Of a DNA stretch of 64,000 nucleotides, positions 25,316 to 35,032 are shown piece by piece. The notes under the pieces were generated by a model. It searched no databases. It was not told the origin of the DNA and saw nothing but the letters and a program-made list of their open reading frames with translations. The stretch lies in contig WPIO01000020.1 of the NCBI GenBank assembly GCA_009760855.2, forward strand, positions 805,001-869,000, written 5' to 3'. The first letter of the stretch is position 1. Each line of letters opens with the position of its first letter. Both the position numbers and the translations under genes were made by a program. Source of the stretch: Cristatella mucedo (Eukaryota > Bryozoa > Phylactolaemata > Cristatellidae).

Positions 25316-25337
25316 ATCTATTATAATATAGAAAAAA
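25316..25337. promoter_or_regulatory. Bidirectional start region between protease and ATPase genes
   Basis: Only 22 bp separate the two divergent ATGs (protease ATG ends at 25315, ATPase ATG begins at 25338). The gap reads ATCTATTATAATATAGAAAA plus two A: TATAATATAG faces the ATPase and TATTATAATAGAT faces the protease. Confidence 0.6.
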
Positions 25338-26006
25338 ATGTCTTTGCAAGTTAAACCATTCAATTTTGGACAAGATATAGATACAGGACATAAAGAACCA
25401 TTACCTCAAGTTCCAATTAGATCATTCGTGCTTGGACCAAGTGGAACAGGTAAATCTCAGTTAGTAATGAATTGGATATTTTATGGAAAAGTTAATTATG
25501 ATACTTGTACTATTATTGCTTCAAGTTTAGATCAAAAGTTATATCGTGGTCTTATGTCAATGACTAGAGAAAAGCCTGCATTTGTTTGGGTTAATGGGAT
25601 TGAGTCAATGCCAGAAGTTGATTCTTATAAGACTTGTAAGAATGTTGTTGTATTAGATGATTTAATGACAGAAGATCAATCTAAGATATTAGATTATTTT
25701 ACTAGAGGAAGAAATAAAGGTTAGAATATATTTTATCTTGCTCAAGGATTTACTAATATTCCTAGAAGAGAAATAAGAAATAATATAAATATGATAATAA
25801 TCTTTAAACAAAATAATACTGATACAGAATATATTCGTGATTCATATGTTGGTGATATTGATAAGAATCAATTTAGAGAGTGGGTAAACTCTTGTACAAG
25901 GAAAAGATATAGTTATTGTGTTATTGATCTAACTAAAACTGAAGATGAAGGAAGATTTTGGTCAGTTGATAATACTGGTAAACAATTAATAACTATTTTT
26001 AATTGA
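25338..26006 (+). pseudogene. atp: FtsK/HerA (A32-like) genome-packaging ATPase with one in-frame TAG
   Basis: Walker A is GPSGTGKSQ (residues 34-42) and Walker B is NVVVLDDLM (about residue 106). The sequence continues through FTRGRNKG to an in-frame TAG at 25722 and then, in the same frame, NIFYLAQGFTNIPRREIRNN, the sensor region with the conserved Gln, to a normal end at 26006. Apart from the single stop the 222-codon frame is complete, the usual size for this family. It pumps genome DNA into the capsid in related viruses. Start box TATAATATAG. Confidence 0.9.
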
Positions 26007-26020
26007 AAATATAGGAGAAA

Positions 26021-27025
26021 ATGATTAATGGTAAAATATATGCGAGTAAGAACAGAACTTACAGAGGAAGTGTTCAAGAGGCAATAGATTTAGAAAATAG
26101 ACTTGCTAATTTAGAAAAATTACGTGTTGCTGAAATACTTAATAATGCTCAAGAGATGCAAATAATTGAATCAGAAATACAAGCAAGAGATAGAGTTGAA
26201 CATGAACTAAACGAACGTGCTTTAGAGAAATCAACTGATAACTCTGGTAATATTGTTATTAGTAAATTAAAAAGAATTAGACCTTCACTTGCAGTTCAAA
26301 TGGAAGAACAGGAACAAGCTAAAAGAATGTCAGAGTATAAAGCACCAGTAGATATTTCTAATACAGGAAAAAAAGGATTTGCTGCTATTGCTGAAAGAAA
26401 ATCTAAAAAAGCTGTAGCTATTGCAAATCAAGCTAAGACAAATGCTGCTAATCCAGAAATAAGAGAAGCAATTGATTCACTTCAAAAAGAAATTGCAGAG
26501 CATCTTAATGTTAATCATTCAACTGGTAAGAAACCTAGTAAAAGAATTAGAAAAGCTAAAGTTGTTCAAGAACCAGTTGTTCAAACTGTTCAAGAACCAC
26601 AATCTGAAACTGATATTCTAAAAGAAAAGAAACAATATCTTCTTGATAAAATTAAAACTAGAGGATCAGTATCTAATACAGTAAGAAATGTTATAGAAAA
26701 TATTAGAGTAGACAGTAAAAAATAATTTAATTCTGATGTCAAATTTTTACTTGCAGAATTACGTTCTACTGAGTCAAGAAAACCAACAGAAAAAGTTATT
26801 TATAGTTATCTAACTTATACTGGAAAAGGAGTAGAGATAATTCCATTATTTGTAAAATCTGAAAAAGAAGTACTTGATAAACTTGATCTATGGTTAAGTG
26901 AACTTGCAGCTGGAAATAGAGGTGTAATAAGTTCAATCAGTTCTGCTGTTGATTACCTTGCTTCATCTCGAAAAGCACCAAACAAATATGTTGCAAAGAT
27001 AAACAAACTTTTATTTAATATATAG
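26021..27025 (+). CDS. Lys/Glu-rich helical protein with internal TAA
   Basis: Starts after AAAATATAGGAGAAA. The first 234 residues are charged and helical, with coiled-coil-like stretches (ENRLANLEKLRVAEI) and a basic hinge (GKKPSKRIRKAK). An in-frame TAA at 26723 is followed by 99 further codons, less charged, ending KINKLLFNI and a TAG that is part of the next gene's TATATAG box. It sits between the packaging ATPase and capsid genes, so a virion core or scaffold role is plausible. No family recognised. Confidence 0.55.
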
Positions 27026-27027
27026 AA

Positions 27028-27895
27028 ATGAGTGACTTAGTAAAATTGCTAGTTATATATTAAAGAATCTTGAAAGTATTAGAAAAACTACTCAAGCAAG
27101 TAAAGATGGATATGTTTTCAATATAACTGGAACTACTAATCCAATAAGAACTATAGTTAATACACCAATATTACTGAGGTAAAAACTTTAAGATTTGTTT
27201 TAAGAAATTTGCTGCAACTAACTCTATTAGAAATATAACTGAAACTAATAATACATTTTTTTTATAGAGTTACTGGTGGTTCAGAACAAACTATTAAATT
27301 AAGTCCTGGAATATATGGTGGTACAACTGATGATAAAAATGTTGGAATTGCTGATACAATTAATAATTCAATTACACAATCTGGAGCAACAACTGACAAG
27401 TTTCAAATGGGACTTGATACTGCTACTTCAAAATCATGGATTAAATTACCTGTTGGTTGGAGTTTTCTTGCAAGTAAATCTACTCTTTCAACAATGTTAG
27501 GATTTACTGCTGCTGCTTATACAACTCTTTCTGCTGCTGACTTTGCTAAGATGTATCCTGATATTACACCAGTCGTTTGTACACCTAATACTAAGGTTGA
27601 TTCTGAGAATGAAGTGTATGTTAGTAATATTGATTTCATAGTTGTAAATTGTAACATGGTTGCAAGTGGAACTAGTTTTATAAATGGGAAAGAATCACAA
27701 AAAGTATTAGCTAGTTTTCCTCATGATGCCCATCCATGGAGTCTAATGGTTTATGAACCAAAAACTATTGAGTATCATAATGTTGCTTATGATTCTATCT
27801 CTGATATATTAATTACTATTACTGATCAAAACCAAAATCTAATAGATTTTAATTCTCAAAATATTACAGTTGCTATAGAAATTCTTGAAGTTTAA
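27028..27895 (+). pseudogene. Structural protein paralogue 1 (minor capsid/penton candidate), decayed
   Basis: ATG two bases after TATATAG. The first 300 bp carry several shifts and stops; from about 27270 a frame is open to 27895. That part is rich in Thr/Ser/Asn beta strands and ends DILITITDQNQNLIDFNSQNI...VAIEILEV. The next gene ends in a clearly similar segment (FKISLTDQNRSPVSI...VATIEISK), so the two are paralogues. Position just before the major capsid gene suggests a minor capsid protein; this is inference. Confidence 0.6.
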
Positions 27896-27904
27896 TATAG
27901 AAAA

Positions 27905-28802
27905 ATGTCAATAAGATTAACTGGAACTAGTAGTTCAGAATAATAAACATTATATCCACCAATTATGTTAGTATCTGATTCAGGTTATAATAAAATTGGA
28001 TTACGTTGAGTAGAATTTACTTATACAAATAAAGTAGTATTAAATATACTTAAAAATATAAATGATAAATTTTGGTTTAAGTGGTCAATGACTGCTGCAT
28101 CCCCTGCTTATATCACAATTGCTCCTGGTTATTATTATTCAAATAAAATAGCAGCAGCTCTAAATAGAGGACCATTAGATCCACAACAAAAAACTATCGT
28201 TGCTCCAAATGGTTCAACAACGACATCAACTAATAGTGCTTTTTTATGGTACAACTAAAAGAAATAGTACAGGTATAAAATTTAGTGTTGATACAGATGA
28301 TAGAATATAAATAGTTGGTGATTCTGTTGTTCTATTTGGGAGTAATTCTAATGTTGCTGTGAATTCAATAGGTGATACTCTTGGTTTTAATTCAAATCAA
28401 CAAGGAACATTTGATTCTGCTCTTGCAGGTGGAACTTCAAATGAAGCAATAGAGAAAGCAATGTAGTTTGCAGGAATCTTTAAAGCATGGAATAAAATGG
28501 TATTACCAGACAATAAAGGAATACGCTGTATAAGTGTTGATTGTGATTTAGTTGATCCTTTTAAGAATTATGTAGAAAGAAAAAAACTATTCTTAGAGCA
28601 ATGTACATCTTTATATATTATAGATATTGATTATATTAACCCTGGAGATAAAGTTGATCTACATATTAATAATGTATTGTATTTACAAACACGTGGATAT
28701 ATAGATGGGATAAGTAGTTTTAAGATAAGTTTAACAGATCAAAATAGAAGTCCTGTAAGTATTATCACTGATGTAGTTGCAACAATAGAAATTTCAAAGT
28801 AA
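27905..28802 (+). pseudogene. Structural protein paralogue 2 (minor capsid candidate), decayed
   Basis: Starts 9 bp after its paralogue, box TTTAATATAGAAAA. Contains several in-frame stops (two near 27942, others near 28007, 28308 and 28464) and a frame change near 28240. Conserved-looking stretches include PAYITIAPGYYYSNKIAAAL and a C-terminal domain open from 28497, with DFK-type strands and the SLTDQNRSPV ending shared with paralogue 1. More decayed than its neighbour. A penton-like or minor capsid role is inferred from synteny only. Confidence 0.6.
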
Positions 28803-28811
28803 TATAGAGCA

Positions 28812-29407
28812 ATGGGTAGCTATGCAAGAGATAGTCATCATAGAATACATGGAGGTAAATATCATGGATCTGGAGTAAAATTTGATAATGCTCTTGATAT
28901 CTTAAATAAAGTTTTAGGTACTACAGGTAAAGCTGTTGATGCTGGATTAACGATTGCTAACAAAGGTATTGAGATGCATCAAGCAAGGAAGCTTACTGAA
29001 CTTCAAACAAAGAAAGAAAAGATAGATCAAGATTATGCTGTTAAACGAAGAGAGATGGATGATAAACTTGAAGAAGAAAAAAAGAAAGAAAGAACTTGAA
29101 TATGAGCTTGAAAAGAAAAAAAGACGAAGAATATGATAGAAAGATGAAAGAGATGGATCTTAAACTAAAAGAAGTTATGCTTGAAAAGGTTACTAAGAAA
29201 AAATCTAAAAAAGGTAGAAAGGCAAAGATAGAGGAAGATCAAGAAGTAGAAGACTATTCAGAGACTCTTAAAGAGAATGATCCTAAAGCATATAAAGAAA
29301 TAGAGAAAGTAATTAACACTAAAGTTGTTGTTGATAATCCTGCAAGAGCTGATGGATATGGTGGAAACGAAGAGAAAATTAAGTGCCGGATAATATATTC
29401 AAAATAG
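28812..29407 (+). pseudogene. Coiled-coil, Lys/Glu-rich protein, frameshifted
   Basis: Start box AATATAGAGCA. The N-terminus (HHRIHGGKYHGSG) has Gly-Gly sites of the kind adenain-like proteases cut; then a hydrophobic helix (residues 25-60) and a long heptad-like Lys/Glu coil. Frame changes occur in the A/G-rich run near 29075-29110, and the last frame ends at 29407 after ADGYGGNEEK. It lies between the minor and major capsid genes. Probably a virion core or scaffold component; family not recognised. Confidence 0.55.
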
Positions 29408-29440
29408 GAAATAATTTTTAGTTTTTTATATAGAGAAGAA

Positions 29441-30980
29441 ATGGCAAGTGCACCTATCGATCGTATACTCAAACTTGGAGATCCTGAATTTCCTGATTAT
29501 AGTATTAGAGACTATCAATTCAGAGAGTTTTTCAAACTAACGGAAATGAAACTGATTCTATTTCAAGTAAACTAGTTACATTCATAGTTCCTGGTGAACA
29601 AAAAACATGTTATGTTCTATCTGATGCATATCTTTTACTAGAAGGAAGAATTGGAGGTATGCCAGCAAATCCAAATGATGCACCTAAAACACTTACAAGA
29701 AATCTTGCGGTTGGTCTAGTTAATAATGCTGGAGCATGGCTTTTCAATAGTATGAGAATTACACTTGGTACAGAAGAAATTTAAAGCCTTCCACTTACAC
29801 AAGCTGTTGGAACAGTATCAACACTTATGGGTCTTCTATGTTATCCAAATGACTATAACAGAACTGAAGGATTTGCAACTGGATGGAAAAAGGATGAAGC
29901 AAATTCATTGGATTATATGACGTCTGGAAATACTTATACTAATCCTAATGCAAGTGGAGATAATATTAGTAATGGTGTTTGTTCAAACATTGGTTTCGTT
30001 TATAGAAGATTAAATATAAACAATATGGTTGAAGCTGATGTTGATGTTGGTACATTTAGTATTGCACTTCCTCTTGCAAGAATTTCTAGTTTTTGTGCTG
30101 ACATGAATAAAATACTTTATAATATTCCTTTCACACTTGAAATGACTCGTATTGGTGGTTCTGATTTTGATGCTATTATGACTGGAGCAACTGGTCTTGC
30201 TTGCAATACTTCAAATGCACTAAGCACTAAAGGTTCCGTTCTAGCTAATGGTGATGGTGTTTATACTTCAATCAAAATTGCGATGTCAGAAATGAGACTT
30301 GTTGTTCCATGTGTAACACCAAAATTAAGTATTCAAAAAGCACTTGCTGATATATCAATTGAAAAATCAAAGAAAATAAGACTTAACTATAGAGTTCGAC
30401 GTTATGAAAATATTACTATATCATCTCTTAATCAAGGATCTAAATTCAATAGAACTATAACAGTTCAAAACAAACTTGATAAAGTTAGATGGTTGATCGT
30501 TGCAGCTCAAAACTATAATAAATAAAATTCATATACTGGAAATCCTTGTACTTACAATCATTGTGATATTAAGAGTGTTAGTGTTCTAGCAAATGGACAT
30601 ACACAACATCCTGAGGTTATAAGAACAAGCGAGCCTAAAAAAGGAAAGTGTGCTCAAGCATACATGGATTTTACCACATTCAGAAAACAATATCTTGGAA
30701 TTAATGAACTTACTGAACCTGTTGGTGTATCTTATCCTGAATGGTTGAGTCTTTACCCAATTCATTTTATTGATTTGCAATACACGATGAGTCTATTAGA
30801 GTAACTTCTAGACTTTATGTAAGTATTGAATTCAATAGTGTTTTACCAAGTGATGGAACTCACATAATGATCCACTATTTGACCATCTGTGAAAATAGTG
30901 CTGAGTTAACTTCTAATGAAAATGGTGCATATTGCAGTTGTACCAATGGCGAAATGATTTACGATGGAAAAGATTTTTAA
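29441..30980 (+). pseudogene. mcp: Major capsid protein (double jelly-roll), decayed
   Basis: ATG after TTATATAGAGAAGAA. About 512 codons with one frame change near 29540, in-frame TAA at 29782 and 30523, and a second frame change near 30785. Recognisable capsid segments: PLARISSFCADMNKILYNIP, LVVPCVTPKLS, IRLNYRVRRYENI, VRWLIVAAQ, CDIKSVSVLANG, FTTFRKQYLG, YPEWLSLYPIHFIDL and a last strand block RVTSRLYVSIEF. This order is that of Polinton/adintovirus capsid proteins. It forms the icosahedral shell in related viruses. The breaks are few, so loss of function may be recent. Confidence 0.82.
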
Positions 30981-31004
30981 TAAAAATTATAATAATAAAA
31001 TATA

Positions 31005-31832
31005 ATGCAAAAAACAAGTTTTATTCAAGGTAGTGATGCATGGAAGAAGGCTATGAATTTAAATATTGGTGGGTCAGAAGTCTATTCAGTTTTAGGAAAT
31101 GATATGGTTTTTGGTAGTCAAACTGATTGTGATATTGAATTAATTGCTAATAGAAAACTAAAAAAATATATTGCTAATAGTCAACCAATGAAATTCCCAA
31201 AAATGTTATTTGGTAAAGTATTTTAATCAATCGCAAATAAATATTTAGAAATGAAATTAGATAGAGAGATTGAAAATGCAAATGACTTTTTTGTTAGTGA
31301 TGGTGTCTTCCGCTATTCCCCAGACGGTATTATAGATGAAGATACATTAATTGAGATAAAATGTTTATGGAGTCGTAGTATTGTAGAAGATTTCATACCA
31401 AAGCAATATCTTGCTCGATGTTTATTGGGACTTCATGTTTTAAAATTAAGTAGATGTTTCTATAGTGAATTTGAAATATTTGTACCTGGTCTAAATTGCG
31501 ATGAAGCACCTAAAAATTATGTTGCTGCTGGGACTGTTAGGTTAAAGTCAAATTATGATTTTGATATGCCAATTAGAGAACCACTTGTTATGTTTTTGCT
31601 TAAAGATGAAACATATTTTCGTTTTGAATTTGATATAATAAGTGATTATGGCAGATTTAATAATAAAAGAACTTTTGGATATGGCATTAAATATTATATA
31701 AAAAAAGTAGAAATCCAAGTAATTGAAGAGGATGATTTTGGAAGATTTGGAAGAATAGTTCCTGTTGTAAAAAAAATATTAGAAAGAAGTAAAATATTAA
31801 TCAATGAATATATAGAAAATGTCAAAGTTTAG
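31005..31832 (+). pseudogene. YqaJ/lambda-type exonuclease with one in-frame TAA
   Basis: 276 codons with a single internal TAA (31224). N-terminal FIQGSDAWKKAM...IGGSEVYSVLG is the family's opening motif; the TAA stands where a Glu is usual (GKVF-stop-SIANKYLE). The nuclease core follows: SPDGIIDEDTLIEIKCLW supplies the Asp and Glu-x-Lys catalytic residues, and PKQYLARCLLGL the helix after them. Such 5'-3' exonucleases drive single-strand-annealing recombination in phages and some large eukaryotic DNA viruses. The start box is TATA directly before the ATG. Its 3' end overlaps the next gene by 14 bp. Confidence 0.8.
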
Positions 31833-32676
31833 AGAGGAGGATTATGTTTCTAAAGTTAATGATTTAATATTATCTGATCTTAATGCAAATGGTAATAGAA
31901 TTTCAAATTTATCTGACCCGATTAATGACTCAGACGTTGTCACAAAAAATTATGCAGATTCTAAATTCATTGTTAATACAGGAACAACACTTAATCTTGG
32001 AGGAAAGACAATTACTAATTTAGCAGCAGGAGTAAATTCAACAGATGCAGTTAATGTTTCACAAATAAATAATTATGTTAAAAAACAGGAGATACAATGA
32101 CTGGAGATTTAAACATGAATAGTTTTGCTATAACATCTACTTATTGGAACTCAGTTAATAATAATCCAGTAGTTTTGAAAGATGATTTTTGTGTTACATA
32201 TGGTGGGATGAAACGAGATGTTTTACTTAAAGCATTTCCTTCAACAACAAATATTGATATGGGTGGATATTCAATAACTAATGTTGCAAATCCTGTTAAT
32301 CCTTCTGATATAGCAACTAAATCTTATGTAGATAAAACAGTTTAAAACAACAACAGAAGTATTAGCCTTATCAATGGATCTCAATGCAAAGAACTCAATA
32401 CTAAATCTATCAACACCTTATTTATGGACAAACAAAACTTCTCCACCTATAATGATATTAAATGTTATGGTTGTTGGAGCATCTAATTGTATGTTTATAA
32501 AACTTAATACTGATACAACTGCAGTATCTGGTGATGTAAGAGCAATAAATACTTTTCCAACAGGTGTGGATTTAAAGTATTATGTATATTTTACAAAACT
32601 TCCAACAGAGTATTTCTTCATTGATACAACTGGAAAACTAAGAGTAAATATCTTGGTCAGTTATGTACCCACCTGA
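31819..32676 (+). pseudogene. Fibre-like protein D, frameshifted
   Basis: Start ATG in GAATATATAGAAAATG, inside the last codons of the exonuclease. Repeats LNANGNRISNLSDPINDSD, LNLGGKTITNLAAGVNSTDA and IDMGGYSITNVANPVNPSDI, each followed by a K(N/S)Y(A/V)D end, match fibre genes A-C. Frame changes at A runs (about 32085 and 32340) separate them from a C-terminal head of about 100 residues. It is on the opposite arm and strand from A-C, 10 kb away. Confidence 0.7.
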
Positions 32677-32717
32677 ATAGTATGAATGATAATGATATAT
32701 TAAAACTATTAACTCTT

Positions 32718-33100
32718 TTAGCTTTGTTGCTTTACGTTTACCTTTAAGAATAGGGAATAGTTTTGATATTGAACAAATAGCTTCATGTTGTAAACAATGA
32801 TGTAATAAAGTAGAGCAACATTGTTTTTTAAGTGTTTCTTAACTAATGAATATAATTTAGTTGGTCTCTCTTTCTTAAATGAGTTAGTATTTATGTTACA
32901 GTATGAACAAATTATAATTGTATGATTGCGCACAAGACTGGAATCAAATTCTGTTTCATTCATATCTTTATCACAGATGTCACAACGTATTTCATATTTT
33001 CTTTTTGGTCTCTTTTTTCTTGATGACAGTAAGGATGTTTTCCTTCTAGATAATCAGTTTCATTAAATGTATTCAAACATGTTTCACAAAATATTTCCAT
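32718..33100 (-). pseudogene. Zinc-finger protein, frameshifted
   Basis: The N-terminus EIFCETCLNTFNETDYLEG with a later Cys/His, and after a frame change at an A run (about 33010-33020) a second similar unit, RCDICDKDMNETEFDSSLVR...HTIIICSYC: two related CxxC...HxxxxC-type zinc modules. The C-terminus is basic and hydrophobic. Divergent from the integrase with 10 bp between ATGs. It may bind nucleic acid; no family recognised. Confidence 0.55.
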
Positions 33101-33110
33101 TCTCTATAGA
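33101..33110. promoter_or_regulatory. Ten-base bidirectional start region, zinc-finger gene and integrase
   Basis: TCTCTATAGA separates divergent ATGs. It contains the palindrome TCTATAGA, so each gene has a TATAGA box within 2-4 bases of its ATG. Confidence 0.6.
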
Positions 33111-33980
33111 ATGTCGTTTTTAACTCTAAATGAAAGAAAAAAAGAAGGTAAATTCAATCCTGACTCAGCTATAAGTCAAGTATTCAAACCAAGACCTAAG
33201 AAAATTCCACAGGGTTTCTTTAATATTGTTGAGCCTAATGAAAATCATCAAGCAGATATTTTATACATGCCTAATGATTCTGGATATAAATATGCACTTA
33301 GTGTTATTGATGTTGCTATTAGATTTAAAGATTCAAGACCTCTTAAAACAAAGACTTCTAAAGAAGTTACAAAAGCAATAATAGATATTTACAATAAAAG
33401 TCCTTTGAAATGGCCAAAGAAAATGACAGTTGATCCAGGATCAGAGTTTAAAGGTGAGTTTGCTAAAGAAATGAAAAAACATGAAACACAAATTATTGAA
33501 GGTACTAGTAAAAAGAGTGTTGCATTAGTTGACCGAATGAATAGAACAGTTGCTGAGAGAGCATTCATTGCTCAGTATGAAAAAGAAATAGAAAGTATCA
33601 ATAAAGGAGAATATACTAGAAACAGAGAGTGGATTGATAATTTACCAAAGATTATTGATTATCTAAATAAGAGTGTTACGAAAGCAATAGGTGAAAAACC
33701 TGTTAAAGCGATAAAAAAAGAAAAAGTAAAACTAAAGAAACCAAAATATCATAGAAAAGTAGGAGAACAAGAACCGTTATTAGAACTTGGAACAACTGTT
33801 AGATATTTATTAGAACCAGGTGAAGGAGAAGATGAAAAAAGAAGAGCTACAGATGCAATATGGAGTTTAACTAAACATACTATTGTTAGAATAATGGTAT
33901 TGCAAGAACAACCAGCGCGTTTTTGGGTAAATGATGTTAAAAGAAGTTTTGTTAGAGAGGAGTTGCAACAAGTAAGCTAG
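33111..33980 (+). CDS. int: Retroviral-type (rve) integrase
   Basis: 289 residues, fully open. The catalytic core shows the DDE pattern: first Asp in HQADILYM (residue 48), second in TVDPGSEFKG (about residue 107), and the Glu region in DRMNRTVAERAF (about 145). A basic linker (KPKYHRKVGEQ) and a C-terminal SH3-like part (VRYLLEPGEGEDEKRR...) follow. A canonical N-terminal HHCC zinc finger is not seen. It would insert the element and make the short target duplication. It is one of the few large genes still intact. Its stop overlaps the converging HNH gene by 29 bp. Confidence 0.92.
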   Translation: MSFLTLNERKKEGKFNPDSAISQVFKPRPKKIPQGFFNIVEPNENHQADILYMPNDSGYKYALSVIDVAIRFKDSRPLKTKTSKEVTKAIIDIYNKSPLKWPKKMTVDPGSEFKGEFAKEMKKHETQIIEGTSKKSVALVDRMNRTVAERAFIAQYEKEIESINKGEYTRNREWIDNLPKIIDYLNKSVTKAIGEKPVKAIKKEKVKLKKPKYHRKVGEQEPLLELGTTVRYLLEPGEGEDEKRRATDAIWSLTKHTIVRIMVLQEQPARFWVNDVKRSFVREELQQVS

Positions 33981-34485
33981 AAGGACGAGCAAAGTCACCA
34001 AAGTAACGATGTTCCCATTCAATCCTAACTTTACATGCTTCCTCAAACGTTTCGAAACATTGCCGTATTGTTCTCTTAACACCATGTGCGGTAAAAGTTA
34101 TCCTTGCACAATACTTGCCAGTGTCTTTTCTAAGAGAGACACCCTTAAATCCAAGTTGACTATTGCATTGAACAATGCGATTTATGATGTTTTGTGAACG
34201 AGTTGCCTCTCTCAAATTAACTAAACGATTATCAAGTCTATTTCGATTAACTTGATCAATGTCAAAATCTGGAAACCTACCATGAAAGTAAAGCCAAACT
34301 AACCTATGACGGTACCACAATTTACCGAGCAAACTAACTTTCAAATACCCATCCTTACAAACCTTTCCCAAAACATGGCCAACACGTATTACATTATTTC
34401 CCGAAGTAAACTTACTAACGCAAATTCCAGACTCGGGATCGTAATGCATCATACTCGTAATAATTTCACAAGTCATTTCTGCCAT
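33952..34485 (-). CDS. HNH endonuclease with AP2 domain, intact
   Basis: 177 residues, open. Residues 40-62 (DGYLKVSLLGKLWYRHRLVW) lead into the HNH core FPDFDIDQVNRNRLDNRLVNLREATRSQN, and the AP2 domain follows (GFKGVSLRKDTGKYCARI...FETFEEACKVR). The usual IDH of the core reads IDQ here, so a catalytic His may be lost. The copy at 22626-23164 keeps IDH but is broken. Likely a homing-type selfish nuclease at the edge of the integrase gene. The ATG is preceded by AATATTAATA, a weak version of the element's start box. Confidence 0.85.
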   Translation of the reverse strand: MAEMTCEIITSMMHYDPESGICVSKFTSGNNVIRVGHVLGKVCKDGYLKVSLLGKLWYRHRLVWLYFHGRFPDFDIDQVNRNRLDNRLVNLREATRSQNIINRIVQCNSQLGFKGVSLRKDTGKYCARITFTAHGVKRTIRQCFETFEEACKVRIEWEHRYFGDFARPSSLLVATPL

Positions 34486-34538
34486 TATTAATATTAATGT
34501 ATTAAAATCGTTTAAATTAAATCAAATGTAATCGTGTA

Positions 34539-34940
34539 TTAAGCCTTAGAAGAGTCTGGACTTTCTAATGGTTCAATTAATATTTCATCAAATTCTTCTT
34601 TAGTTATTTTATCATCGTCTAATGCATCAACAATTTTTGAAACTAAACTATGATTTGCTTGAAGAGTAGACCTTTTCCTTCTATCAATTTGTGATATTGT
34701 ACTATCTATTGAGATTATCATTGTTGATAGTGCACCCAATACTGTTACTACGTGAGAAAGTTCCTCATGTTTTTGAATGTAAGTACTGGTTACTGTAATC
34801 GCAAGAGATAGTAAGATACCTAAAAATTGAAAACCATATCTAATACGTATTAATTTAGTTAAGCAACCTTTAATTCTATCATTGTCTAAAATTATTTGAT
34901 TATACTTGGTATTTGCATATTTGGTTCGAATGTCTGAAAT
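34539..34940 (-). pseudogene. Two-transmembrane protein, start codon lost
   Basis: The frame is open from a stop at 34950 down to 34539. Directly after a TATAGG box and three bases, where an ATG is expected, stands ATT (34938-34940). The protein has a charged N-terminal helix, two membrane segments (YGFQFLGILLSLAITVTSTYI and VVTVLGALSTMIISI), a basic helix (DRRKRSTLQ) and an acidic tail. The layout resembles the SLATT 2TM effector architecture, but I cannot confirm homology. An in-frame ATG exists only after the second segment begins. Confidence 0.5.
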
Positions 34941-35032
34941 TGTCCTATATTAATAAAAATCGTTTTATCAATCGTATTACATCATGTACTAAATTTAGAC
35001 CGTTGTGAAATTCCTGATAAAACTAACTTACT

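Noticed and set aside
12593-30980. In-frame TAA/TAG codons in many element genes read as an alternative genetic code
   Set aside because: The stops fall at positions expecting different residues (an aromatic in PolB, Glu in the exonuclease), CAA/CAG are used normally for Gln, and true frameshifts occur too. Mutation explains this better.
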